This document shows, in pieces, positions 1 to 7,235 of a DNA stretch of 11,466 bases (position 1 is its first letter; each line of letters begins with the position of its first letter). Under the pieces are notes generated by a model that was not told the origin of the DNA, ran no database searches, and saw only the letters and a list, made by a program, of their open reading frames with translations. Position numbers and translations under genes: made by a program. This stretch comes from GWF2-50-93 sp041666985 (GTDB lineage Bacteria; Verrucomicrobiota; Lentisphaeria; Victivallales; GWF2-50-93), in the NCBI GenBank assembly GCA_041666985.1, contig JBAYFV010000093.1:1-11466 (forward strand). The letters are read 5' to 3'.

Positions 1-189
1 CTCGACATCCTCAACGGGAAAAACGTCGAACTGGCCAGACTGACCTGGAAGGTCTTCTTTCTGCCGTCTGATGACAAATGGCATCCGATCACAAGAGAGG
101 ACATGGAAAAAAGATATCGATTCTACCCCGGAGGGGCCGATCAGGGTAAATGTTCTCTCATCGATATTAGGGGATTGGGGGAAAATTAG
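1..189 (+). CDS. C-terminal fragment of an unrecognised protein (5' end outside window)
   Basis: Frame 1 is open from the first base to a TAG at 187-189 and gives 62 residues beginning LDILNGKNVELARLTWK and ending in SLIDIRGLGEN. The composition looks like ordinary protein: mixed charged and hydrophobic residues, with aromatic WKVFF and RFYPGG stretches. No motif was recognised, so no function is given. It is the only plus-strand gene and converges on the minus-strand cluster, with the inverted-repeat element at 213-315 between the two stops. It could be the end of a larger carbohydrate-related protein, but only the neighbourhood suggests that. The reading frame could also be a chance one, since only 62 codons are visible. 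Confidence 0.5.
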   Translation, partial: LDILNGKNVELARLTWKVFFLPSDDKWHPITREDMEKRYRFYPGGADQGKCSLIDIRGLGEN

Positions 190-212
190 CCCAAATACTG
201 TTCACTTGAGGT

Positions 213-315
213 AATTTCAAAATTGCCGAAGGTAGGGCGGTTTCTCCGAAACCGCCGCCTCAGAACGGACGGCTCGTAGAGCCATCCCTACCTTGAATTC
301 GTCAATTTTGAAATT
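213..315. repeat. Nested inverted repeat with two internal hairpins (REP/MITE-like; possible bidirectional terminator)
   Basis: The outer arms are a perfect 13-bp inverted repeat: AATTTCAAAATTG at 213-225 and its complement at 303-315. Inside, GGTAGGG (231-237) pairs with CCCTACC (286-292). Inside that are two GC-rich hairpins: GGCGGTTTC-tcc-GAAACCGCC (236-256, perfect 9-bp stem) and GGACGGCTC-gta-GAGCCATCC (267-287, 9-bp stem with one mismatch). The inner closing stem and the hairpins share a few bases, so they are partly alternative. The layout is that of a dispersed palindromic element, such as a REP-type repeat or a small non-autonomous transposon. It lies between convergent stop codons (189 and 329) and could end transcription from both sides, although no clean U-tract follows a hairpin. 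Confidence 0.75.
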
Positions 316-328
316 GGCTCATTATTCA

Positions 329-1342
329 TTAGTTTCCGTTCAGTTGCAACGGTGTCAGCTCGTTCAGCAAAGGTTCGCCGGACTGCATCCGTTTCACGTT
401 TTGGATGAAAATATCGCAGACGCGCTCGTTGAAATGCGTACTCAGTGACGACCCCGAGATGTGCGGAGTCATGATCACGTTAGGGAAGTTCCAGAGCGGA
501 TGATCCGGAGGCATCGGGTAGTGGTAATGAGTGTCGAGAGCGGCGCCCGCAATCCAGCCTTCCCTCAGCGCTTTCAGCAATGCTTCCTCTTTAATCAGCG
601 GTCCGCGCGCGGGATTCAGCACATATGCGGTCCTGGGTAACGACTTGAGCTCTTCTTCGCCGACAATTCCCTCGGTTCTTTTGCCCAGCGGTATGGAGAG
701 GATGAGGAAGTCGAGACCGGACAAAAATTCTTTTTGCCGGTCTGCGGAAAAGACCTTGTCGGGCAGAACACCGGCAATATCGCCAGTGCCTTCAACCACA
801 TAAATATTTTCCAGGGCTTTCACGCCGGAACGGCTCATCACATGCACCACCATCCCCATTGCTTTGGCCTGGCGTGCCGTCTCCCGCCCGATCCCTCCGT
901 ATCCCCACAGACCTACCACGGAACCGCGTATCTCACGTTGAAACCGCGCATCGCGATCCCAGGTTCCTTGATTCTGATTGCGGATCATGCCGCGCAGGTC
1001 GCGTACCAGGTTGATCATCATCGCAATATTCCATTCGGCGATGGGAACGTCAAAAACTCCACGCGCATTGCAGCATTTTACTCCGCGTTCTGTCAGCCCA
1101 AGATTATAGAGCTGCGAATATCCGGAGGATGCAATCTGGAGCAATTTCAGATTAGACATGGCACTGACGTTTACCGGCGGCAACGTGCAAAACAAAACAT
1201 TCCTGTCCTTTATCAATTCCGGCGGCAACGTTCTCGCTTTATTTTCATCAGGCTCTATAAAAGCGGTCTCGACATCGGGAATGCCCCTTAATTTTCGAAC
1301 GGCACTTTCGTTCATCTCCATATCGATCAGGATCTTGATCAT
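329..1342 (-). CDS. D-2-hydroxyacid dehydrogenase family oxidoreductase (catalytic Glu replaced by Tyr)
   Basis: 337 residues, a normal length for the D-isomer-specific 2-hydroxyacid dehydrogenases, which reversibly oxidise 2-hydroxyacids to 2-ketoacids with NAD(P). The Rossmann glycine motif G-Y-G-G-I-G is at residues 147-152. The substrate and catalytic Arg is R246 in NPARG, and the catalytic His is H294 in TPHISGSS. D270 is present, but the usual Glu five residues later (as in DVFxxEP) is Y275 in DTHYHYP. After the second Rossmann strand the cofactor position reads S170-R171 instead of the usual Asp, which suggests NADP preference (inference). No signal peptide, so cytoplasmic. The SD AAGGAAAG (1350-1357) overlaps the TAA of the upstream dehydratase gene, so the two are probably translationally coupled. 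It is the last gene of the cluster. The true substrate is unknown; a 2-keto sugar acid is plausible from context. Confidence 0.9.
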   Translation of the reverse strand: MIKILIDMEMNESAVRKLRGIPDVETAFIEPDENKARTLPPELIKDRNVLFCTLPPVNVSAMSNLKLLQIASSGYSQLYNLGLTERGVKCCNARGVFDVPIAEWNIAMMINLVRDLRGMIRNQNQGTWDRDARFQREIRGSVVGLWGYGGIGRETARQAKAMGMVVHVMSRSGVKALENIYVVEGTGDIAGVLPDKVFSADRQKEFLSGLDFLILSIPLGKRTEGIVGEEELKSLPRTAYVLNPARGPLIKEEALLKALREGWIAGAALDTHYHYPMPPDHPLWNFPNVIMTPHISGSSLSTHFNERVCDIFIQNVKRMQSGEPLLNELTPLQLNGN

Positions 1343-1355
1343 TTTATTTCTTTCC

Positions 1356-2615
1356 TTATGACTGTTGTTCCGGCATTATTTTGCCGGGAACGCTATTGTA
1401 TTCTCCGCTGCCCGGCACAAATGGAAAACGGCGGATTGTATCATCGCGCAGTTCGACTCCAAGCCCGGGTTTTTCCGGGGGTAGCAGGTATCCATCCTTC
1501 ATTCTCAGGCTGTCTCCGATGACTTCACTGTGCAACGGGCCGTAGGCTGGGGCGACTTCGATGATTGCTGTATTAGGACATGCGAACCCGCAGTGGATAT
1601 TCTGCATCTGCGAAGTTCCCGCCCCCCAGGCATGCGGCGCTATTTTCCGTCCGCGCCCGGCCAGCATTGACGCCACTTCCATGAACTGGTCCAGTCCGGC
1701 GGTGAATGATGCGTCCGGCTGGCCAATCAGGAAAGCGTCCTGATTAATGAAGACCTGCCATTCGCATACAGCGGTAAGACATTCGCCGCCGGCAATCGGG
1801 GTTCTGGTCCGGCGGCAGAGTTCGGCGTACAGGTCCGGCCTGGTATAAGGAAGCGGTTCTTCCAGGAAAAACAGATTATAAGGTTCGAGCGCCTTGGCGA
1901 CAGCGGTCGCGGTTTCCAAACCCCAGGTGTTTGTCGGGCTGTTGCCCATGTGCCCATCAAACATCAGCCGCAGATCGTTGCCGAACCGCCGCCGGATATT
2001 GGCTGCTTTTTCTGCTTCGAAATCCGCTGCTGCCGCCGGTTCATTGGCTATTTCAAAACCTCTGTCTTTCCAATAGGCACCTGCGCCGACCTTCACTCCG
2101 CGAAACCCCAGTGAATGGTAATATTCGATCTTCCCGGCCAGTTTGTCGTGGGGATAGTTGCTTGGTCCGCCGGTGGCGTAACAGGGAATCCGCGAATGTC
2201 CGTCAAATCCATTCGCCCCCGGAAATCGATTTTTCCAGGATTCGCCGAGCAGCTTATAGACCGGCAATCCCAGCGCCTTGCCTTTCAGATCCCATAAAGC
2301 GGCTTCAATCCCGGCAAGCACAATCGCTCCAAGGCCGACACGACACCAGAAGTTGCCGCAATGATACATCCGATGCCACAGCTCCGGGATATCCTCAACG
2401 CTGTTGCCGACCAGAATAGGTTTGAAAAAATTGACGATTTCAGGAACGACCTCTGGGAAAAAATAGCCGGCATACGTTTCTCCCAGTCCTGTCATCCCTT
2501 TATCGGTCTCGATCCTGATAAAAGCCGCACTGCGGTATTTTCTCGCCTCCGACAAATAGGGATCCAGTGTGCATGGCCCAGTCAACAGGTGTGTCTTGAC
2601 ATCAGTGATCTTCAT
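1356..2615 (-). CDS. Mandelate racemase/muconate lactonizing (enolase superfamily) enzyme, probable acid-sugar dehydratase
   Basis: 419 residues with an enolase-superfamily capping domain (about 1-130) and a TIM-barrel domain. The three predicted Mg2+ ligands are D220 (FDGH), E252 (LEEPLP) and E278 (GGE). D301 and H328 (APHAW) form the His-Asp pair and are 27 residues apart, the same spacing as in mandelate racemase. H222, two residues after the first ligand, matches the Asp-x-His arrangement of galactonate-type dehydratases. The second barrel strand has K175-V-G177, not the racemase K-x-K. These features favour beta-elimination of water from an aldonic or uronic-type acid to a 2-keto-3-deoxy acid (inference); the exact sugar is not readable. 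The start is fixed by an in-frame TGA three codons upstream (2622-2624); GGAGG at 2627-2631 lies 11 nt away, which is long. No signal peptide. It probably acts with the dehydrogenase 13 nt downstream. Confidence 0.9.
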   Translation of the reverse strand: MKITDVKTHLLTGPCTLDPYLSEARKYRSAAFIRIETDKGMTGLGETYAGYFFPEVVPEIVNFFKPILVGNSVEDIPELWHRMYHCGNFWCRVGLGAIVLAGIEAALWDLKGKALGLPVYKLLGESWKNRFPGANGFDGHSRIPCYATGGPSNYPHDKLAGKIEYYHSLGFRGVKVGAGAYWKDRGFEIANEPAAAADFEAEKAANIRRRFGNDLRLMFDGHMGNSPTNTWGLETATAVAKALEPYNLFFLEEPLPYTRPDLYAELCRRTRTPIAGGECLTAVCEWQVFINQDAFLIGQPDASFTAGLDQFMEVASMLAGRGRKIAPHAWGAGTSQMQNIHCGFACPNTAIIEVAPAYGPLHSEVIGDSLRMKDGYLLPPEKPGLGVELRDDTIRRFPFVPGSGEYNSVPGKIMPEQQS

Positions 2616-2739
2616 GAATTCTCATGCCTCCGTTTTTCTTCTTCATTAACCTCGCGCCCTGCCTCAAAGAGGGCCGCCGGATTTGCTTTACACTTTGTAT
2701 CAACCGACTGATGGGAATTTTGATTTTCATACTGGCTGG

Positions 2740-2768
2740 AATGTAGCCGGATGCTCTGGATAAATCAA
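2740..2768 (-). promoter_or_regulatory. Possible weak internal sigma70-type promoter before the dehydratase gene
   Basis: On the minus strand, TTGATT (2763-2768) and TACATT (2740-2745) are separated by 17 bp; each matches consensus at four of six positions. It lies in the 186-nt gap between the second propeller gene and the dehydratase gene, the largest gap in the cluster. That is where a separate promoter for the two cytoplasmic metabolic genes would make sense. The boxes are weak and could be chance. Confidence 0.2.
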
Positions 2769-2801
2769 GCAGACCAAGGACAAAGGTGTAGTTTCCCCAT
2801 C

Positions 2802-4394
2802 TCAACAAGATTGCTGAAGAAGATGACAATGTCCCACTTTCCTTATATACATGGCATAAAGTTTGGGCTCCACTCCGGCAGACCTTTTAAAGTTGAACTT
2901 GAACCTTACGACTTGCCCTTTTAATCCACCAATATCTTTCTTCATGGAGAGAGGCAGCTCGAAGCCATTGTCATCTTGAATACTGCCGGTATAGCCACCC
3001 AGAGGACTGAACCTCTCTGTGTGCAATTCCAAGCTTATCCCCAGGGCGCCCGCAGCGTTAAAAAACACCTCAAAGTTTTCCTTCGGAAGCCTTACGGGCT
3101 CGCTCCACAGGGTTCCTTTGCCGGAAATATCCAGCATGTCCTTTAACTCGGGGATTAGTATGTCTTTTGAGCCACCGTTGTACTTATCCCATAGCTGATA
3201 ACAGCCCCACCGGTCACGAGGGATGGTTACGTAGCCTATCTCGGCATAGTAGTCTTTAAAATGAACAGCATTAAACCACTTGCCCAGATATATTCTAGTT
3301 TCGTTCCCCACATTGATGAATCCATTGGATTGACACAGTACTGTTTTCCCGGGAACTTTGCTGGCAGGAGTTGCGGGAAACTCTTCCGACTTCAGCCAGA
3401 CCAATCCCTTTTCCGGCTCCCTGAATCGTATTCCGTCGTTACTTATGACAAAACACAAATCACCGGATATTTTGCTGAAGTCTCGATCATTGCGCCAACG
3501 ACAGTAAATGCCGGCCAGCACATTTCCGTAATTCATAGCTGCTGTTCCCAAGTGTACTTGATCGTATAACCCCTTCTGTCCCCGCTCGGGAATTGCCTCC
3601 GGTTCCGACAGAGTAAAGGAGAAGGCGCTCTCACTAATCCAATTATCAAAGTCAGGAGAAATCCAGACAACTCCCTGCCTTCCCATGCTCTTGCCGTCGT
3701 AGCCAAATTGAAACGGGGAGGCTGTATGAGCGTTAATTATGTAGTAACCGTTATACTTGTAAAAACCGCACCATTCGACAAATTCATTAATGGGAGAGCG
3801 CACCCCTGCTGTCCAGTGAATGCCATCGTGACTTGTCGCAGTCCGCATACAGGCGCAACGCTCCCCGCGAGTGGCATTTTTATTCCAAACCCAGTACTGA
3901 TAGACCATCTTGTAGCGCCTGGCCGGATCTGGATCACCTTCGTCCTTAATGACATTCACGCAGGAGGTAAATGTATTAGGCAGGTCAATAACATTGTTTT
4001 CAAAGCTTCCTTTAAATTTCACTTGCCTGAGGGCAGGCTTCATCCAGTTTATGCCATCTTCGCTTTCAGCATAACAAACCGGTCCCTGTATATGGTCGTT
4101 CTTCCATTCTTCCAGATCCTTGACCTTCTCCTCGTCCCAGTCTGGATTTTTGCCGAAGTGGACGGCATAGTACCACATACGGTACTTCCCTTCGTCACAG
4201 ATTATGCTGCCGTAGAAATGCGCGGCACCCGCATCCGGAGCATCCCTATTAGCCGCCGGTGTAAGCACCGGCTTATTAATAACAGTTGGTTTTGTGATAT
4301 GATAACCTAACCCGCTTCTGAAGTTGAAGGCGCTGTCATCAAGCGCCAACATGGTGAATACAGGATACTGTCCGGCTTCTAAAATGTTACTCAT
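2802..4394 (-). CDS. Glycosidase-type beta-propeller protein with C-terminal beta-sandwich (cytoplasmic)
   Basis: 530 residues. Repeated blade motifs of the S-x-D-G-I-x-W kind occur at 111-117 (SEDGINW), 188-194 (SHDGIHW), 246-252 (SPDFDNW, degenerate) and 318-324 (SNDGIRF). The segment FYGSIICDEGKYRMWYY (60-76) is typical of five-bladed propellers related to GH32/GH43-type glycosidases. After EIGYVTIPRDRWG (385-397) a beta-sandwich domain (about 425-518) contains NAAGALGISLEL, as in GH32-like proteins of Planctomycetes and Lentisphaerota. I cannot assign it to a numbered family, and the catalytic acids are not identified. No signal peptide, so it probably acts on imported saccharide. AGGAG lies 7 nt before the ATG. 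It follows the other propeller gene by 30 nt; the two share blade motifs but differ in length and lack obvious end-to-end similarity. Hydrolase, phosphorylase or catalytically inert binding protein all remain possible. Confidence 0.75.
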   Translation of the reverse strand: MSNILEAGQYPVFTMLALDDSAFNFRSGLGYHITKPTVINKPVLTPAANRDAPDAGAAHFYGSIICDEGKYRMWYYAVHFGKNPDWDEEKVKDLEEWKNDHIQGPVCYAESEDGINWMKPALRQVKFKGSFENNVIDLPNTFTSCVNVIKDEGDPDPARRYKMVYQYWVWNKNATRGERCACMRTATSHDGIHWTAGVRSPINEFVEWCGFYKYNGYYIINAHTASPFQFGYDGKSMGRQGVVWISPDFDNWISESAFSFTLSEPEAIPERGQKGLYDQVHLGTAAMNYGNVLAGIYCRWRNDRDFSKISGDLCFVISNDGIRFREPEKGLVWLKSEEFPATPASKVPGKTVLCQSNGFINVGNETRIYLGKWFNAVHFKDYYAEIGYVTIPRDRWGCYQLWDKYNGGSKDILIPELKDMLDISGKGTLWSEPVRLPKENFEVFFNAAGALGISLELHTERFSPLGGYTGSIQDDNGFELPLSMKKDIGGLKGQVVRFKFNFKRSAGVEPKLYAMYIRKVGHCHLLQQSC

Positions 4395-4424
4395 GGATAT
4401 CTCCTGAATAATTAGTGATTTAAA

Positions 4425-5543
4425 TTAATTTTTCTTTGGACTGATAATCAAGGCGTTGATTTCCGCCAGTCGAATATCGGCAATCTTTTCCTTCCCGCTG
4501 ACTAGCGAATGATTATGTGTAAAATTGCAGGCTGTGTAAAACAAATGCCATTTACTGTTAATTTTCACCGGCGCATGTGGGGCATAAATTCCGTGAACCC
4601 CTGATTGTTCAGGGTTGCGTGGCAGCCAAGGCACGCGGGCCGGGCGTTCCCAGTGGATGCCGTCTGCGGAAAAACACCATTCAATATCCATTGTCTGCGC
4701 CTGCACGTTGTAATGGCCCAGTAATCCAACCCGGCCTTCCGGTAAATGCGCAACGGCAAGATAATAAAACTGCAGGCAGGACGGATCATCGGCATCTGGA
4801 GCGATCACCTGTTCTCCCGCCGACCAGGTAATCCCGTCGTTACTGGTTCTGCGATAAATCACACGAATCCAGCCGGCGGCGTTGTCATGGGCGATATAGC
4901 GGGGATCATCCTTTTCCACATGGGAAATATGAACGGTGAACATCTCGAAAGTGCCGTCTGGCAGCATATATACATTAGTCGCATCATTGCTCAGCAATTC
5001 AGGATTGGCCTCCGGCTCGCCTGCCGGGCGGGGCATGGCGCGCTTGCCGAAAGTCAGACCGGCCGGTCCGAACAACGCGGCTGGTACCGCACGATCATTG
5101 TAATGATACAGGCAGGGGCGGCAAGGGTCGAGTACTTCAAACCGTCTGCCATCTCTGCTGTCAGCACAAAGATAACGAACAACCCCCTGATCCCAGGAAT
5201 GAGCCCAAAAATAGATTCGATGCCGACCATCAGGCAGTTTTAGATAAACAGGCTGGACCGGATACCAGCCTTCAGGCAGATTGCCGATCGACAGTCTTGC
5301 ATCGGATGCTTTTCCGGGGAAAAGCGCAGCTGGGAAACGCTTCATTCCATGACCCGGAACGCCTTCTGCGACAGCAATATTCATCTTACCTTCAGCATGA
5401 GACGAATACCACAATGTCCAGTTGATTCCATCGGTTGATTCGGCAGTGCAGGTAAAATTCTGGATAAACCCTTCTTCCGGCAGCATATTCAGTGCGATGC
5501 CTTGATCTATCCACTGTTCTGGACCAGGAGGTGAAAAAATCAT
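4425..5543 (-). CDS. Glycosidase-type beta-propeller protein, single domain (cytoplasmic)
   Basis: 372 residues. Blade motifs STDGINW (36-42), SRDGRRF (129-135), SNDGITW (234-240) and SADGIHW (292-298) recur at roughly 60-105 residue intervals, as expected for a five-bladed propeller of the GH43/GH32/sialidase-like type. Strands such as HRIYFWAHS (108-116) and WHLFYTACN (332-340) are typical propeller strands. The last blade ends near residue 365, with no beta-sandwich domain, unlike the downstream 530-residue protein. There is no signal peptide: residues 1-10 are MIFSPPGPEQ. AAGGA lies about 7 nt before the ATG. The stop is 30 nt from the next gene. A role in cleaving a short oligosaccharide is inferred from fold and context; catalytic residues were not assigned. 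Confidence 0.72.
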   Translation of the reverse strand: MIFSPPGPEQWIDQGIALNMLPEEGFIQNFTCTAESTDGINWTLWYSSHAEGKMNIAVAEGVPGHGMKRFPAALFPGKASDARLSIGNLPEGWYPVQPVYLKLPDGRHRIYFWAHSWDQGVVRYLCADSRDGRRFEVLDPCRPCLYHYNDRAVPAALFGPAGLTFGKRAMPRPAGEPEANPELLSNDATNVYMLPDGTFEMFTVHISHVEKDDPRYIAHDNAAGWIRVIYRRTSNDGITWSAGEQVIAPDADDPSCLQFYYLAVAHLPEGRVGLLGHYNVQAQTMDIEWCFSADGIHWERPARVPWLPRNPEQSGVHGIYAPHAPVKINSKWHLFYTACNFTHNHSLVSGKEKIADIRLAEINALIISPKKN

Positions 5544-5629
5544 AGTAAATCCTTGACTGTATTGTTGAACAAATCACCGAGCAGCCGTAGCATAAGAATC
5601 CCCTTTGACTTATGATTCCACGACTTCTG

Positions 5630-7204
5630 TCATTTCACTGTGACTGTGACCGAGCGGGCGTCGTAAAGGATCTCCCCGCCGTCTTTAAAACTGGCGCTGA
5701 CGATGAAGACCGCCGTACCCGGGGACGGTGACATTCCGGTGAGTTTGCCACTGGTGGAATCGATCTTCAGGACAGGCATAGGCAATGGAGGACTGCCTGT
5801 ATCGCTGACGGGGCAGACTTTCCCGTCAATTCGCCAGGTAACTGGTTTCGGGCTTTGAGCTTCAAAGACTGCGGAGAACTGTTGACCTGCCTCAACCTCG
5901 AAGGCTGATTGCGTTGTCGTAATTATCGGCCAGTTTTCCTTGCAGCGGATGAAGGTGGCGCTTACGACCGGACTAGGTTTTAATCCCGGTCTGATTGCGA
6001 TGGCTCTGAGTGTCTGTCCGGGGTTGATTTTAAGAGGCGGCATGTATGCCGGCGAGGCCGCATCCGGTTCTGAACCGTCAGTAGTATAGTGGATTTCCGC
6101 CAAGTCATGCACGCTGCGGAGTATGACCGGAGTTGTTCCCGGAATTGATCCGCCATGGGGCAGTATTTCAGGTGCCGTGGCTACTGCAGGATTCTTAACA
6201 TACTCATCAAGGAACTGGAGTGTCCGTTCTCCCAAGGAACATTCCCTGCCGGATTTATCATTGACGGTGATGTTTGGCACATGCACACCAACGACGGCGT
6301 GAGTGTCTTTAACGTTGATGTAGGCCAGTTCGACGGTGGCGCCGGAGTCGGCATAAGCCCTGGCTCCGGCGGACCATGTTCCCATCTTGTCATTATGCAC
6401 GGTAAACAGCGGAGGATCGTCAGGAGACAAACTGTTAAGCCTTTCCATCTGATATGCGCCCCAGTCAATGACCAAGGCCGACAATTTGGCCGAGAACAGT
6501 TCATTCGCCGGATGTGGCTCCTGGACAGGTACGGCCCCTGGCGCCTGGGCATGCTGTTCCAGTCGCACCACTGTCCGCGAGTCCGATGTGCAGAGATGTT
6601 GGAGCAGGATGCCTCCTGCAGACGATCCCATGGCGCCTATCCGTCCGGGATCAATGGAGTACTTCTGAGCATTGGCCCGCAGGAAACGCACGGACGCCGC
6701 CACGTCCCAAACCGTAATTGGCACTGGCTGCTGAGCTGACAGGACGTAGTCTGGAACGGCCACCACGTAGCCGTTATCCAGCAATATCTGGATGTTTTCC
6801 CTGTTGAACATTGCCTTGCCGCGCCACCCCCCCCCGTAGATTAACATCACGCACGGCAGCCCTTCATATTGAGGCGCCTCGGTCTTTGGCACGTAGATAT
6901 CCATCCGTTCCCACTTGCGGGACTCAGGCAGGAACTGCACTTGCATATGATTATCTGCGTTATTAAATTGCGGCCGTCTGTAGTTCTTCGGCTCATAAGC
7001 CGGGTCTAAGGGGGCTGCGTAACATGGCGGAACAAGGCCGGTGCAGAGAACTAGCGCCATCACAACCCGCAAGGCGCATGCTTGCGAACTCAAAGAAAAT
7101 GCACAGTCGCGGATACCGTAGAGGTTCAGCCCTGGAAAGTTACTTCCACTGGAAGAGAAACATTTTCCCCCAGATTTGTCGATTTGACGCCCGGGTTTCT
7201 TCAT
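5630..7204 (-). CDS. Secreted alpha/beta-hydrolase (carbohydrate esterase-like) with chitobiase-C-like and Ig-like C-terminal domains
   Basis: 524 residues. A hydrophobic segment (46-58) and CYAA|PLDP (cleavage near residue 64) indicate export, with an unusually long n-region of about 45 residues. The alpha/beta-hydrolase domain (about 85-335) has the oxyanion-hole motif as Y123-G-G-G, the nucleophile elbow G-S-S195-A-G, and likely acid and base D272 (HNDK) and H302 (DTHAV). It resembles feruloyl/acetyl-xylan-esterase-like lipases (BD-FAE group), which remove acyl groups from polysaccharides. Residues about 345-418 match the chitobiase/beta-hexosaminidase C-terminal type, with IHYTTDGSEPDAASP. 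Residues about 422-524 form an Ig-like strand-rich domain. The start is supported by AAGGT just upstream, but a start near residue 45 (TTG) or 49 (ATG) cannot be excluded. A 9-nt G run encodes the three oxyanion glycines. The gene starts 31 nt after the stop of the LamG glycosidase gene. Confidence 0.85.
   Translation of the reverse strand: MKKPGRQIDKSGGKCFSSSGSNFPGLNLYGIRDCAFSLSSQACALRVVMALVLCTGLVPPCYAAPLDPAYEPKNYRRPQFNNADNHMQVQFLPESRKWERMDIYVPKTEAPQYEGLPCVMLIYGGGWRGKAMFNRENIQILLDNGYVVAVPDYVLSAQQPVPITVWDVAASVRFLRANAQKYSIDPGRIGAMGSSAGGILLQHLCTSDSRTVVRLEQHAQAPGAVPVQEPHPANELFSAKLSALVIDWGAYQMERLNSLSPDDPPLFTVHNDKMGTWSAGARAYADSGATVELAYINVKDTHAVVGVHVPNITVNDKSGRECSLGERTLQFLDEYVKNPAVATAPEILPHGGSIPGTTPVILRSVHDLAEIHYTTDGSEPDAASPAYMPPLKINPGQTLRAIAIRPGLKPSPVVSATFIRCKENWPIITTTQSAFEVEAGQQFSAVFEAQSPKPVTWRIDGKVCPVSDTGSPPLPMPVLKIDSTSGKLTGMSPSPGTAVFIVSASFKDGGEILYDARSVTVTVK
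6827..6835 (-). repeat. Homopolymeric tract, G9 on the coding strand, inside the esterase gene
   Basis: Nine consecutive C on the plus strand (G on the coding strand) form three GGG codons for Gly124-Gly125-Gly126, the oxyanion-hole glycines of the esterase. A gain or loss of one base here would shift the frame after about 123 of 524 residues. The frame is intact in this sequence. Confidence 0.9.
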
Positions 7205-7235
7205 TCTACCTTCTTGCTCCCTCGTTGGTACACTC

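Noticed and set aside
734..1291. 185-codon plus-strand open frame
   Set aside because: It lies wholly antisense to the clearly recognised 2-hydroxyacid dehydrogenase gene. Its translation shows no recognisable domain and has shadow-frame composition.
1931..2419. 162-codon plus-strand open frame
   Set aside because: Antisense to the dehydratase gene, Arg/Cys/Pro-rich shadow translation, no domain.
2602..2829. 75-codon minus-strand open frame in the gap before the dehydratase gene
   Set aside because: It overlaps the end of the propeller gene and the start of the dehydratase gene in other frames. No SD at its ATG and no recognisable motif.
3708..4310. 200-codon plus-strand open frame
   Set aside because: Antisense to the 530-residue propeller gene, whose repeated blade motifs make it the real frame.
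5586..5616. CATAAG/CTTATG inverted repeat between the propeller and esterase genes as operator or terminator
   Set aside because: Only 6 bp with a loop of about 12 nt, no T-run and no recognised operator pattern; likely chance.
6155..6739. 194-codon plus-strand open frame
   Set aside because: Antisense to the esterase catalytic region, where S195, D272 and H302 are encoded on the minus strand.
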